A DNA stretch of 64,000 nucleotides from the NCBI GenBank assembly GCA_017530965.1, contig JAFXLS010000095.1, positions 1 to 64,000 of the forward strand, in the 5' to 3' direction. The notes beneath the pieces were generated by a model. It had not been told where the DNA came from. It worked only from the letters and a program-made list of their open reading frames with translations, and ran no database searches. Positions 1 through 9,200 of the stretch are shown piece by piece; the stretch's first letter is position 1; every line of letters starts with the position of its first letter. This stretch comes from Fibrobacter sp. GTDB lineage: Bacteria > Fibrobacterota > Fibrobacteria > Fibrobacterales > Fibrobacteraceae. Position numbers and translations under genes: made by a program.

Positions 1-67
1 CGAGCTGAATGGATTCGCTAACGGTCTTGTTCATCTTCCAGTTACCAGCGATGATATACTGACGCAT
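1..67 (-). CDS. tpiA: Triosephosphate isomerase, N-terminal fragment
   Basis: The first 22 codons of a minus-strand gene that runs off the left edge. The translation begins MRQYIIAGNWKMNKT, the near-invariant N-terminal strand of triosephosphate isomerase, whose Asn and Lys (AGNWKMN) sit in the active site. The enzyme interconverts dihydroxyacetone phosphate and glyceraldehyde 3-phosphate in glycolysis in the cytoplasm. A good ribosome binding site (AAGGAG) lies 7 bases upstream of the ATG at 65-67. Only the N terminus is visible, but this motif is diagnostic. Confidence 0.93.
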   Translation of the reverse strand, partial: MRQYIIAGNWKMNKTVSESIQL

Positions 68-110
68 AATTAACTCCTTGAGAGGTTTAAAATTTAACGC
101 GCCTAAATTT

Positions 111-147
111 AGTAAAAAAAGACCGCCCCCGGTAGTCCGAGGGCGTA
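111..147 (-). terminator. Rho-independent terminator of the BamE-like lipoprotein gene
   Basis: On the minus strand a 9-bp stem (CGCCCTCGG with CCGGGGGCG, one G-U pair) closes a 4-base loop and is followed by a run of seven T. It lies after the lipoprotein gene and before tpiA, so it separates the two minus-strand units. Confidence 0.8.
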
Positions 148-169
148 TCTTTTCGCATAAATCCTTTAT

Positions 170-194
170 GTCATTCCCGCGAAAGCGGGATTCA
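170..194. repeat. Short palindromic intergenic repeat (GTCATTCCCGC type)
   Basis: A small hairpin, TTCCCGC-GAAA-GCGGGAT, preceded by GTCA. It resembles the GTCAT-led palindromes seen elsewhere in this window (31902, 34124, 35466, 49053, 61228). It lies just past the stop codon of the minus-strand lipoprotein and could add to 3'-end structure. Membership of one family is inferred from the shared GTCAT lead and palindromic form. Confidence 0.55.
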
Positions 195-203
195 CTACCT
201 TAA

Positions 204-644
204 TTAGTAGTTAGAGGAATGCTTGGAGGTCGGAGCCGGAGATCCACCGTAGCGGTCGCCTTCGATCTTTTCCAGGATCCATTCTTCTTCGTAGCCCTTC
301 AAGCGAGCCTGGTCGGGGTGCTTCCAGAAAAGGCGGGTAATGAGTTCGCCTTCGCGGGTGTAGTATTCCCACACGCTCTGCTTTTCGGTAGTTCTTTCGT
401 GATCAGGGGGGCCCCACAAGAGGTTCACCATATCATTGGTCATGCCTTCTTCGATATAGCCCTGCTTGAACACGTCCTTCAGGCGCTTGTCGATACCCAT
501 GCTTTCCTTGACGGCAAAGTATTCGCGTTCGTATTCGTTGCGACCTTCGCCGCGTTCAATCAGGATGGGTGAGGAATAGCGGTTTGAGCAGGCCCAGAAC
601 ATCAGGGCGCTTATGCCAAGCACGCAAATATGAGAGAGCTTCAT
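204..644 (-). CDS. Putative lipoprotein with BamE/SmpA-like segment
   Basis: A 146-residue protein with a short hydrophobic signal and a lipobox-like Cys (LMFWAC, Cys19), so probably a lipoprotein. Residues about 65-105 contain the pattern E-G-M-T-x-D-x-V-x-x-L-W-G-x-P-D followed by W-E-Y-Y, which resembles the BamE/SmpA fold (typically GMTxxxVxxLLGxP then WxY). BamE proteins assist outer-membrane barrel assembly, but several unrelated families share this motif, so the role is only suggested. The start has a well-placed TAGGAG five bases upstream. The gene stands alone between its own terminator and a divergent exported protein at 724. Confidence 0.75.
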   Translation of the reverse strand: MKLSHICVLGISALMFWACSNRYSSPILIERGEGRNEYEREYFAVKESMGIDKRLKDVFKQGYIEEGMTNDMVNLLWGPPDHERTTEKQSVWEYYTREGELITRLFWKHPDQARLKGYEEEWILEKIEGDRYGGSPAPTSKHSSNY

Positions 645-723
645 AATGACTCCTATAAATTAATGCCTACAAAATAAGAATTTATGGCGCAAATGGGGAA
701 AATATTTTAAATTTTATTCCGAA

Positions 724-1701
724 ATGACTTATTTTAAGAAATTATTGGCCTTTTCTATAATTTTTTTTACTTGTAACGTCGCGTCTTTTGCCGATGGTTT
801 CAATGAAAATGCGAATTTTGGATTCCGCTATGGACCCAACCTCTCCTGGAGCTTGCTAGGGAATACGCCGTTCGTGTGGGGACAGTGGCTGCCTCAGGCT
901 ACCGGCATGCTCCATTACACCTGGCTTGAACCTCTCGATGAACTGGCGTATGGTGAACGCTTGGAAAGCCTGCCCTCTTACTTGCGCATGGATGCCGCCA
1001 TCGAAGTTTCTCCGTTCTATGCGGGTTATCTGGCGGGCATCGGTATTCGCCCTTTCAAGACCAATCCGCAAATCGAAGCGAATGTGGTCTACGAAAGCTA
1101 TCTCTACATGCGTTCGAACCTGGAAATGGTCACCGCCGAAGTGGAAGGCGAGGGACGTATTGCCGAAAGCTGGAATGCGGACTATGTAGTGGACAATATC
1201 TATAAGGATGATGCCGCCTTTGACTACACCCAGTTGATCGATATGGCCTTCAGTATGAGCTATTCCTTGCCTAGGGGCTCCGTTTTGGGATTGAAGTTCC
1301 ATTATATTTTGATGGACGTCAGTACCGATTTCGAGGGCAAAAGCTACGATTATCGCAGGAATATCCCCGTGTTTAACCGCGATTTCTTGCTAGCGTTGGA
1401 TGCCTACGGCCGAGTTCCCCTGACAAACCATTTTGCGGCCATTTTCGAATCTAATTTCTACAAGACCGGTTTCTTGCGCGAAAAGAATACTGTCCGAAAG
1501 GAATCCCTCGGTTACGGCAAGGCGATGCTTGGAGCCCATTTCTTCTGGAAAGATGGGTTGCAGAATATTATCTTGGAAGTGGGTGGCTGGAAGCGCACCG
1601 AAGAACGTTTCTACGGTGGATCACTCGCGCAGCAGTTCCTGGTTCAGCTTGAGTATCAGGGGTATTTTTCTTTCCCCTTTCACAGGAATTTTTCTGAATA
1701 A
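724..1701 (+). CDS. Exported, probably outer-membrane barrel protein, unknown function
   Basis: A 325-residue protein with an N-terminal signal peptide (about 23 residues, cleavage near ASFA-DG). The rest is rich in alternating aromatic and polar residues, with many Gly/Tyr/Trp segments such as GFRYGPNLSWSLL, and ends in a strand-like stretch (FLVQLEYQGYFSFPF). This is typical of an outer-membrane beta-barrel. I recognise no named family. No clear Shine-Dalgarno is visible before the ATG. The 3' end overlaps the convergent gene at 1621-2391 by 81 bases, so the last strand and tail are encoded opposite the partner's C terminus. Confidence 0.72.
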   Translation: MTYFKKLLAFSIIFFTCNVASFADGFNENANFGFRYGPNLSWSLLGNTPFVWGQWLPQATGMLHYTWLEPLDELAYGERLESLPSYLRMDAAIEVSPFYAGYLAGIGIRPFKTNPQIEANVVYESYLYMRSNLEMVTAEVEGEGRIAESWNADYVVDNIYKDDAAFDYTQLIDMAFSMSYSLPRGSVLGLKFHYILMDVSTDFEGKSYDYRRNIPVFNRDFLLALDAYGRVPLTNHFAAIFESNFYKTGFLREKNTVRKESLGYGKAMLGAHFFWKDGLQNIILEVGGWKRTEERFYGGSLAQQFLVQLEYQGYFSFPFHRNFSE

Positions 1702-2391
1702 ATCCGGCAGTGGCGGTTTCGGCTTGCCCTCGACGCTGTTTTTGAGCGGGTCGGCCTGCAGTGCCTGAATGGTGTAGGCGGAACGGATCCAGAGTTCGCC
1801 GCTGTATTTTTCGCTTTCCAGCTTGACCAGGGTTGGCAGCATTTCGCCGGAGTAGTTTTTCCACTGGCGAATCCAGAAGCTGCGCTTTTCTTTGCGGGCG
1901 CCGTTCATTGTCACCTTGGACGGTTGCGGCAGGCTGTCTGCCACAAGACTCCACCAGGCCATAGAGAAGGCGGTTGAAAGAATATTGGGTTTCTGGATGC
2001 TGGAATCCCTGCACAGGAACTGTCCGTTGGCCAGGAGTTCCATGTCGTCTAGTTTAAGCGGTGTTTCGCCGATGTTTTCTTTCAGGTGGTGGGTTCCCAG
2101 CTGGCGCTTGACCTTGATATCGGGAAATTCCATGTAGCGGTATTCACCTGCGGTCACGAAGTTGAATTTCGGAACGTCCGGCTGGTTTACGAAGAATGTA
2201 TCCAGGGCTTCGGGGTGGTGTCGCCATTCCACATCGAGACTCACTCGGGACATCTTCTCGTTCACGAAGAAGCCTTCAATGTTTACCACCATGGGGCTGC
2301 TCAGCAAAAAGTGCGGACAAGATGTCTGGGCTTGGCAGAATGCCGCCGCTCCAGCAATCGCTATCATCGCACTTCTTATTTTGTTGAACAT
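1621..2391 (-). CDS. Exported protein of unknown function
   Basis: A 256-residue protein when started at the ATG at 2389-2391, which gives a classical signal peptide (MFNKIRSAMIAIAGAAAFCQA). The frame stays open to an ATG at 2433, but that would put 14 extra hydrophobic residues ahead of the signal. No strong ribosome binding site is seen for either start. The mature part has no motif I recognise; it reads as a soluble secreted or periplasmic protein with mixed strands. The last 27 codons overlap the convergent barrel gene at 724-1701. No adjacent gene suggests a pathway. Confidence 0.68.
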   Translation of the reverse strand: MFNKIRSAMIAIAGAAAFCQAQTSCPHFLLSSPMVVNIEGFFVNEKMSRVSLDVEWRHHPEALDTFFVNQPDVPKFNFVTAGEYRYMEFPDIKVKRQLGTHHLKENIGETPLKLDDMELLANGQFLCRDSSIQKPNILSTAFSMAWWSLVADSLPQPSKVTMNGARKEKRSFWIRQWKNYSGEMLPTLVKLESEKYSGELWIRSAYTIQALQADPLKNSVEGKPKPPLPDLFRKIPVKGERKIPLILKLNQELLRE

Positions 2392-2492
2392 GATTATAAG
2401 ATAGAAAAAAAGGAAAACCCCGACCCATCCCAATGGCTAAAGGATAGGCCAGGGTTTGTTGCTCTTCAGGAAGAAAATGCTTGGATAGGGGA

Positions 2493-3593
2493 CTATGCGT
2501 CTTCGCTTACGCTGACTTCGCTGTCGTCGTCAGCTTCGATGGCGTCGCCTTCGTTCAGCTTGAACAACTCAACGTCCTTCATGCTTTCACGAATCTTGGC
2601 TTCGATTTCGTTGCAGAGTTCCACGTTGTCCTTCAGGAACAGGCGGGTGTTTTCACGACCCTGGCCAATGCGTTCGTTGTTGTAGCTGAACCAGGAACCG
2701 CTCTTCTGAATGATATCAAGTTCGGTAGCGAGGTCGAGGATAGAGGCTTCGCGAGAAATGCCGCAACCATAAAGGATATCGAATTCGCACTGGGTAAACG
2801 GAGCTGCCACCTTGTTCTTCACCACCTTCACGCGGGTGCGGTTGCCGATGACTTCTTCGCCGTCCTTGATGGCGGCAATGCGGCGAATGTCGATACGCTG
2901 GGTGGCGTAGAACTTCAGGGCGTTACCGCCGGTGGTGGTTTCGGGGTTGCCGAACATCACGCCAATCTTCATACGCAGCTGGTTGATGAACAGCATGCAG
3001 GTGTTGGACTTCGAAAGGATACCGGTGAGCTTACGCAGGGCCTGGCTCATGAGGCGGGCCTGCAGGCCGACGTGGTTGTCGCCCATTTCGCCGTTGATTT
3101 CGGCCTGGGGCACGAGGGCTGCCACGGAGTCAATCACGATGATGTCGATGGCACCGGAACGGACGAGAGTTTCGGCGATGTCGAGGGCCTGTTCACCAGT
3201 GTCCGGCTGGGAAACCAGGAGGGATTCGATGTCCACACCGAGCTTGCGGGCGTAAACTGCGTCAAAAGCGTGTTCTGCGTCGATGAAGGCTGCCACCCCG
3301 CCAAGCTTCTGGGCTTCGGCAATGGCGTGTAGGGTCAAAGTCGTCTTACCGGAAGATTCCGGTCCGTAAATTTCGATAATGCGGCCGCGAGGGAATCCGC
3401 CTACGCCAAGAGCCATGTCGAGCTGGATACAACCCGTAGGAATGACGGGAATGTCTTCGACGGGCTGCTGGCCGAGTGCCATGATGGAACCTTTACCATA
3501 ATTCTTTTCGATTTGGGCGATGGCGGCTTCTACTGCCTTGGCCTTGTCTGCGGAAAGGTTGCTAGTCGGGGTGTTTGTTGTTTTCTTAGCCAT
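2493..3593 (-). CDS. recA: Recombinase RecA
   Basis: A 366-residue DNA-dependent ATPase that forms filaments on single-stranded DNA, drives homologous recombination and stimulates LexA self-cleavage. The Walker A motif GPESSGKTT is at residues 77-85, preceded by the typical [20 protein letters not shown] stretch; the Walker B region ([14 protein letters not shown]) and loop segment [10 protein letters not shown] follow. The acidic C-terminal tail is usual. I start it at the ATG at 3593 because GGAG lies about 6 bases upstream; an in-frame ATG four codons earlier (3605) has no ribosome binding site. It follows cinA by 40 bases and has its own promoter overlapped by a LexA-like operator (3638-3651). 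Confidence 0.98.
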   Translation of the reverse strand: MAKKTTNTPTSNLSADKAKAVEAAIAQIEKNYGKGSIMALGQQPVEDIPVIPTGCIQLDMALGVGGFPRGRIIEIYGPESSGKTTLTLHAIAEAQKLGGVAAFIDAEHAFDAVYARKLGVDIESLLVSQPDTGEQALDIAETLVRSGAIDIIVIDSVAALVPQAEINGEMGDNHVGLQARLMSQALRKLTGILSKSNTCMLFINQLRMKIGVMFGNPETTTGGNALKFYATQRIDIRRIAAIKDGEEVIGNRTRVKVVKNKVAAPFTQCEFDILYGCGISREASILDLATELDIIQKSGSWFSYNNERIGQGRENTRLFLKDNVELCNEIEAKIRESMKDVELFKLNEGDAIEADDDSEVSVSEDA

Positions 3594-3623
3594 TTTGGAC
3601 TCCATTTTGTTTTTTCGTTTTTA

Positions 3624-3652
3624 AATATAACATTTAGTGTTCACTTGTGCAA
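3624..3652 (-). promoter_or_regulatory. recA promoter with overlapping LexA-type operator
   Basis: On the minus strand TTGCAC (3647-3652) and TATATT (3624-3629) are separated by exactly 17 bases, a good housekeeping promoter. The 14-base site at 3638-3651 reads TGCACAAGTGAACA in the recA direction. The LexA operator reported for Fibrobacter succinogenes, as I remember it, is TGCNC-N4-GTGCA, which this fits with one mismatch. The operator covers the -35 box, so LexA binding would block recA initiation. It lies inside the last codons of cinA. Confidence 0.72.
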
Positions 3653-4164
3653 GTGCTTTTTTGGTTATTCAGTAAAAAAAGTAGCTTGCCCAGTACACTA
3701 TACACGCTTTTTTCGCGCACCTCGGTACGATTTCCTTCGAAAATTTTACAAAAAGCCTCATTTTGCAAACTATTGGCGACAGCCATCCATACCGTACCGA
3801 CAGGTTTGCCGGGTTCTGCCCCGGTGGGGCCTGCGATTCCGGAAGTGGCTATTGCCCATTCGCAACCGAACTTTTTGCGGGCGCCTTCGGCCATGGCTTT
3901 AACCGTTTCAGCCGATACTGCCCCCTCTGTTTCGAGTACTTGGTGCGGGACACCGAGCAGGGATTCCTTGATCTCATTCTGGTAGGCGACAATGCCGCCG
4001 GCCAGAATGGCGGAACTCCCCGGGATATCTACAATGTGGCTTGCCACAAGGCCGCCCGTGAGCGATTCGGCGGTGGCAATCATTTCACCACGTTCCAAAA
4101 GCGCTTTCTGGATTGCTTGTGCAAGTGCCTTGGTGCTCATTTCGATATCCGTTTCGTGTGTCAT
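3634..4164 (-). CDS. CinA C-terminal-type nicotinamide-nucleotide amidase
   Basis: A 176-residue single-domain protein matching the CinA C-terminal (PncC) family, which deamidates nicotinamide mononucleotide in NAD recycling. Visible family motifs are TAESLTGGLVAS (about residues 31-42), the G-G-I-V-A-Y-Q-N segment, and ATSGIAGPTG with GKPVGTVW further on. It lacks the larger N-terminal MoeA-like domain of full CinA, the common short form. The start at 4164 has AAAGGA six to seven bases upstream. CinA is often next to recA, as here, and the recA promoter is embedded in its 3' end. Confidence 0.92.
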   Translation of the reverse strand: MTHETDIEMSTKALAQAIQKALLERGEMIATAESLTGGLVASHIVDIPGSSAILAGGIVAYQNEIKESLLGVPHQVLETEGAVSAETVKAMAEGARKKFGCEWAIATSGIAGPTGAEPGKPVGTVWMAVANSLQNEAFCKIFEGNRTEVREKSVYSVLGKLLFLLNNQKSTCTSEH

Positions 4165-4259
4165 ACTGTTTCCTTTACGTGTTCAAATATACATAAAGAT
4201 TGTGTCATATTTTGACAATAGAGCCAATCTGCTAAAAAAGTAGAAAAAAAGTGCGATTT

Positions 4260-4289
4260 CTTTCGTCTTTCGTCTCTCGTCTCTCGTCT
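4260..4289 (+). repeat. Heptameric tandem repeat (TTTCGTC/TCTCGTC)
   Basis: Four consecutive 7-base units, TTTCGTC TTTCGTC TCTCGTC TCTCGTC, ending in TAA. They lie about 20 bases before the start codon at 4310, in the 5' leader of that gene, which shows no ribosome binding site. A run of the same sequence lies inside the coding gene at 50382-51302. Confidence 0.8.
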
Positions 4290-4309
4290 AAATTCTATCT
4301 TTCCCTGCG

Positions 4310-5344
4310 ATGAAATTTCGGTCGTTTGTTCTAGGCGTTATTCTGTCGGTGCTGTTTGCAGTTCCGCTTTTTGCCGACGACAGTGTGGCCGAAAACGTTG
4401 TAGAACAGCCCGCGGAAGTCGGGGCTGTGCCCGATTCCGTAGTGGCGGCAGATCCGTTGCAAAAGGGTAAGACTGGCATTACCGCTATCGACACGCTCTC
4501 TGTAAACGAATGGGATATTCCCACCAAGCGTAATTCACTTGCCATGACCATGCTGTTCGCCATCTTTCCGGGTGGCGGTCAGTTTTATACGGAACATTAC
4601 GTACGTGGCGGCTTTATTACGGGTATAGAACTTTTGCTTCTGTACGAGGTTACGGCGAACAAGAGCTACCAGCATCGTCGTGTGCTCGAACAGGCTCAAC
4701 CCCTGCGTGATTCCGTGGCGTTCTATACCAATAAGGTCTTGCGCGAGAAAAACCGCGATAGTCTTGCGTACTATCACGAAAAAAGAACCGAGTTTATTGC
4801 CCGTGTTCACGAAAAGAGCGACAAGAAAATGGAACAGGAAGACCTGCGAAAGGCTGAAACCGCCTGGATGTATGGCCTTTACCTGTACAGCTTCTTTGAT
4901 GCCTTTGGAATCTGGTACAACAATAATTACCGCAGCGTTGAACTCAAGAGCATGAAGACGGCTTTGCTATGGTCCATTATCCCCGGCTTTGGACAGATGT
5001 ACAACCGTGAGTTCGGCAAGATGGGCCTATTGTACATGGCGTTCATCGGTTCTGCCACCAGTATCTGGACATCCCAGAACATGGTGGAATATTACTTGGA
5101 CCGAAAGCATATCGTGGAACAAGAAAGTACCACTTCCGAAGAATACGAACGTGTTGCTGAACGTGTGACTTATTACCGTAAGAACCGCAACCAGTATATT
5201 TGGGCAATTGCCTTACTTTATTTGTATTCCGTGGGTGATGCCGCTGTCGATGCTTTGCTCAGCGATTTCGATAACCCCATGCACCTGGCCGTTTTGCCGC
5301 GTCTCGAAGGCGGCGTCCAGGCCCTTATGACGTTTGACTTCTAG
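4310..5344 (+). CDS. Membrane protein with two DUF5683-like repeats
   Basis: A 344-residue protein with a signal peptide (ends LFAVPLFA-DD), a low-complexity acidic/Val-rich stretch to about residue 65, then two copies of a hydrophobic motif: FPGGGQFY near residue 85 and IPGFGQMYN near residue 225, each followed by a membrane-spanning stretch. The PGxGQxYN plus transmembrane pattern is that of the DUF5683 family common in Bacteroidota and Fibrobacterota. A charged helical segment (about residues 115-175) lies between them. Function is unknown. The leader carries a heptamer repeat and no evident ribosome binding site. It overlaps the convergent phosphatase gene by 4 bases. Confidence 0.8.
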   Translation: MKFRSFVLGVILSVLFAVPLFADDSVAENVVEQPAEVGAVPDSVVAADPLQKGKTGITAIDTLSVNEWDIPTKRNSLAMTMLFAIFPGGGQFYTEHYVRGGFITGIELLLLYEVTANKSYQHRRVLEQAQPLRDSVAFYTNKVLREKNRDSLAYYHEKRTEFIARVHEKSDKKMEQEDLRKAETAWMYGLYLYSFFDAFGIWYNNNYRSVELKSMKTALLWSIIPGFGQMYNREFGKMGLLYMAFIGSATSIWTSQNMVEYYLDRKHIVEQESTTSEEYERVAERVTYYRKNRNQYIWAIALLYLYSVGDAAVDALLSDFDNPMHLAVLPRLEGGVQALMTFDF

Positions 5345-5958
5345 CCAATCTTCAATGGCGCCATCTGGATGCCGTCATGAATCTTCGTAAACGTTCCGCG
5401 GTAATGTCCGTCTGCGTTACGCTTGAATTCAAAGCGAGTCACCATGGCGTAGCTGAATGCCCCTTCCACGAAATCTTTGTCGGGGAGCCCGCAGGCGAAG
5501 TGCTGCAAGGCTGCGATCACGCCCGCATGCGTAATCCACAAAAATTCGCCATTGTCATCGAGCGTGTCCAGCAAGGACTGCACACGGCGGTCGATGTCGT
5601 AAAAGCATTCGCCGTCCTTGAATTTATAGCCGCGTAAGTCGTGTGCCCATGCCGCCATTTCTTCACGGGGAACTTCCGTGAGCTTTTGACCTTCCCAAGA
5701 TCCGAAATTCATTTCGATGATTTCGTCGCGCTTTTCCATGGTAAGCCCGGTGGCCTTTTCTGCCTTTTCTGCCAGTCGCAGGCAGCGCTTGAGGGGGCTT
5801 GTGAACATGCGTGTGGGTCTTGCACCTGCGCCCTTTAGGGCTTTTAGGGCTCCGTCGCTTTCTTCTTCAAAAGTAGGGGAGACATCAAAGTCCAGTCTGC
5901 CGTAGCAGACGTCGTTCGGATTGTAGGGCTTGGTGTGGCGAATGGTCCAAAGAATCAT
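5341..5958 (-). CDS. Histidine phosphatase family protein (alpha-ribazole phosphatase-like)
   Basis: A 205-residue member of the phosphoglycerate mutase-like superfamily. The phosphate-accepting His is in RHTKP (residues 7-11) and is followed by CYGRLDFDV, the arrangement of CobC-type alpha-ribazole phosphatases; TSPLKRC, NFGSWEGQ and THAGVIAAL (second catalytic His) complete the signature. CobC enzymes remove the 5'-phosphate of alpha-ribazole phosphate late in cobalamin synthesis, but related enzymes hydrolyse other phosphoesters and no cobalamin gene is nearby. The gene sits downstream of the SRP RNA gene and its terminator. Confidence 0.85.
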   Translation of the reverse strand: MILWTIRHTKPYNPNDVCYGRLDFDVSPTFEEESDGALKALKGAGARPTRMFTSPLKRCLRLAEKAEKATGLTMEKRDEIIEMNFGSWEGQKLTEVPREEMAAWAHDLRGYKFKDGECFYDIDRRVQSLLDTLDDNGEFLWITHAGVIAALQHFACGLPDKDFVEGAFSYAMVTRFEFKRNADGHYRGTFTKIHDGIQMAPLKIG

Positions 5959-5970
5959 AAAATCTCAACA

Positions 5971-5997
5971 AAAAAAGCCCTGATAAGGGCAAAAAAA
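5971..5997. terminator. Bidirectional-looking terminator after the SRP RNA gene
   Basis: Stem GCCCT-GATA-AGGGC (5977-5990) flanked by seven-base A runs on both sides, so each strand ends the hairpin with a T run. On the minus strand it directly follows the SRP RNA and should stop that transcript before the phosphatase gene. Confidence 0.85.
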
Positions 5998-6001
5998 GAA
6001 A

Positions 6002-6095
6002 TCCTAGGCTACCTGAGCACATAAAAATCCGCAAGTCCGTTGCTGCTTTCGCCCTGGCGATTTGCCCGCAAATAGTCATTGCGCAGGGCCTAGGA
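6002..6095 (-). ncRNA. ffs: Bacterial small signal recognition particle RNA (4.5S-type)
   Basis: About 94 nt. The ends pair perfectly over 8 bp (TCCTAGGC with GCCTAGGA), and the centre of the minus strand carries the SRP helix 8 tip: CCAGG, GC, a GAAA tetraloop, GC, AGCA. The 5' CAGG and 3' AGCA strands are the asymmetric internal loop bound by the Ffh M domain. The RNA works with Ffh and FtsY to target nascent membrane proteins to the translocon. A promoter (6102-6131) places the transcription start at the first base of the stem and a terminator follows at 5971-5997. It is a compact hairpin without an Alu domain. The call rests on motif and fold, not on a covariance search. Confidence 0.88.
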
Positions 6096-6101
6096 ACCCG
6101 T

Positions 6102-6131
6102 AATTTAGCAATATATCGTGATTTTTGTCAA
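6102..6131 (-). promoter_or_regulatory. Promoter of the SRP RNA gene
   Basis: On the minus strand TTGACA (6126-6131), an 18-base spacer and TAAATT (6102-6107). The predicted start, 6 to 7 bases further on, coincides with the 5' end of the folded SRP RNA at about 6095. Confidence 0.8.
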
Positions 6132-6282
6132 GATAAAGTGGGTTAAACTGCAAAAATCCATGACTTTGGACATCCAATCCATGAAATTCGTCTAGAAATG
6201 TGAAAAAAAAGTAACCTATGTAAATAAAATTAATTATTTTTGAGGTTAGGAGTGCAAAACCTGTGGTTGCAGGGGGTAAATC

Positions 6283-9200
6283 ATGAAGAATGTAAGAAAA
6301 ATGTTAGATAAATTATGGGTAATTTTCGCCATGGTGGGGACTGTCTCCGCTATGGATATCGCGCCATTTTATTTTGAACATGCATCAGGATTGGATCCAG
6401 AATCCCAGGAAGCAGAATGGGACTACTTGATGAAGTACAAAATGTTCGGTGCTAGTCAAATCAATTTTAACAATACTTTAATTCGTGTCACGGATTCGGT
6501 GGGGTGGTTTGGAACCTCTCACGGAGATTTGAATTTATTGCATAATGGTCTTGATACCATTGGTGGCCCGATTTTGGTTGGTGGAGACCTCAATCTTCAT
6601 ATGGGTCCCGAAGTGTTTACGAATGGTCCCGTAAATGTGACAGGCAATATCACTGTTGATGCGGCAGTTGATTTTTCTAGTAAAGGAAACTTATTCAATG
6701 GAGAACAATGTGTTAAGGGAAGTGTACACTATTTGTATAACAACTTTGTGGCTCCTATAGGTAATGATCCTGATTCTGTTGCTGCACGCAATGCAAAAAT
6801 GCATTTTGGAGAAGATAACTATAAAGATTGTTTCGATGATTCTAAAGGACTTAAAGTTCCTGAAGTGAAGTCAGATTTGTTTATTCCGACGTTAAAAACA
6901 GAACCTGCAACGTATTCTACGACGTTGAGAACTCGTGTTCACAAGATTGAGGGCGGTGCACTTGTATTAGAGCAAGGCAAAACTGGTACTTTTGTTTGGG
7001 ATTCTCTTAATCCTAACAATCAGGTTCTGGAAGTTTATATCCCTTGGGGAGATTCTAAAGAATATTACGATATTTATTTGGACAGTATGAATTTCTCGAA
7101 TTCTGCAACTTTGTTGTTTAATATGCAACCGGGAGGCCGACTGACTCGAGTTTTCTTGAAGAAAGGCATTACGGGTTTTTCGTCGTTCTCAAATATCGCT
7201 GTTCAATATGCTGAATACGATGATGATGGAAATGTGAAAAAAGAATCCAATGGTGATACCACGTATGTAAGGCAGGCAAATGCCGATTATAACGGAACCT
7301 TGCTTTTCTATACACCCAAAGATATTGTGTTCCCGTCGTTTGCAGGAGGTTCTTCAATTCAAGGTTCGTTTATTTCTGCCGGCAAAATTACCATTGCTGA
7401 CCATATGATTCTTGCGGGTCAGTTGCTTGCAGATGTTATTAATATTAACGCAAACTTTGATGGCAAAAACTTCATTTTTGTTCCCTTTAATCCGGCTACA
7501 TTGGACTTTGACCCGACTGCCTTGGCCGAAGGCAAGTTCATCGAAAATAACCAGACGGTTCTTGTACCCATTAAGCTCGATACGCTTGCATCGGTGGATG
7601 TCAGCTTTAAATACTGCTTTGACATAAAGGATTCCAGCCTTACGGATCCGAATTCCAAGATTGCGTCTATTCAGGACTTTAACAATATCACTCCTGTTTG
7701 TGGGAAGGATACTGGTTCTGTAAAGATCCTGGCGGACGATACAATTCCCCGTGGTATTTATAATGTTTACATCAATGTGGCTATAGATACCCTCTTCGAA
7801 GGACAAGAAACTCTTCCTATGAAGGTGTTTAGTTTGGCCGGTGCCGTGTTGCCGGGCAACAAGCGTCAGGGCTCGTTCTCCCTCCCGATTATCGATGATC
7901 CGACTCCGGCATCTCTTAAGAAGATTGTCCTGGATTCCGTTCCCGAGAATTCGCCTGTCGGTACTCGCATCGATAGCCTGATTGCAATCCGTGGTGACAA
8001 ACTCTGCACCCATTGTAAATTCGCACTTGTCGATTCTACCGATTATGTGAATGTGTCTGAATCCGGCTTGGTGACTGTTAAGGATAGCTCTATTTTGGAC
8101 TACGAAACGATTACTGAAATCAAGATTCGTGTATTTGTGATAGATACCTTGTATCAAAAGACTTCTGATACCACGGTTACAATCCCTGTTCTCAATGTGA
8201 ACGAATCCCCGATTCTTGATGCTCAGGAATTTGATATTGCCGAACATATGCCGCCTAAAACTCGTGTTGATTCTATAAAGTGGAAGGAACATGATTCCAT
8301 ACCTGAATTTAGGCTGGATATTTTTGAAGCAATCGGTGGGGCTACAGATGTGTTCGCTGTTGATTCGACCGGTGTAATCACCACGAAGAAAGAACTGGAT
8401 TACGAAACCATGGAAACCACTTATATTTTGGTGGTCAAGTTGGTTGACAAGAATAATCCGGCACTCTTCGATATCGACACGATGACGATTCATGTGCATA
8501 ACGTGAACGAACCGCCGGTTATTACCACCGATACGTTGCATGTCACGGAAAACCCCAAGAAGGGTACGGACGTGGGTGTTGTTGAGGCGAAGGATCCTGA
8601 TGTGGGCGATACCTGGACCTTTACTCTGGTCAAGGATGATAGCGATTGCTTTGAATTGGCTCCGGACGGTTCTGTTACAGTCAAGAAGGACAACTGCCTG
8701 GATCGCGAAAAGACTCCGTTTGTTCAGATTACGGTGAAAGTCACGGATGTTGGCGGACTTTCTCATGTAAAGAATGTTACCGTCGTGGTTGACGATGTTC
8801 CGGGTCCGACCATTGATATTGTCGAGGCCAGCAACGAAGACACGACTTGGAAGTATCCTGAAGTCATCTATACGAACAAGGATTCTCTCAATGTATGCTG
8901 GGAAGTGAACAAGGTAAGACAGCCTTGCGCCGATACCACTCTGAAACCGGGCATAAACAGAATCTGCAAGGAAGTCTGTGATGTGGACGGCTTCGAGGGG
9001 TGCGCCCAGGATTGCTTCACCGCGTACTACAGCGATATTTCGCCGGTGGTTACGGTTTCTGCAGCAAACGATGCCAACTTGGCAAGCAACATCTATACGA
9101 TTGTGGAACGTCCTGCCGATTCCGATACCAATGTGTATGTCAAGGATACGGTGAGCCGTATTACGGTGACTATCACGGACAAGGATCCCATTGACGGCGA

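Noticed and set aside
4119-4133. Second LexA-like site (CTTGTGCAAGTGCC) in the cinA coding region
   Set aside because: It lacks the spaced half-sites and has no promoter next to it; probably coincidental similarity.
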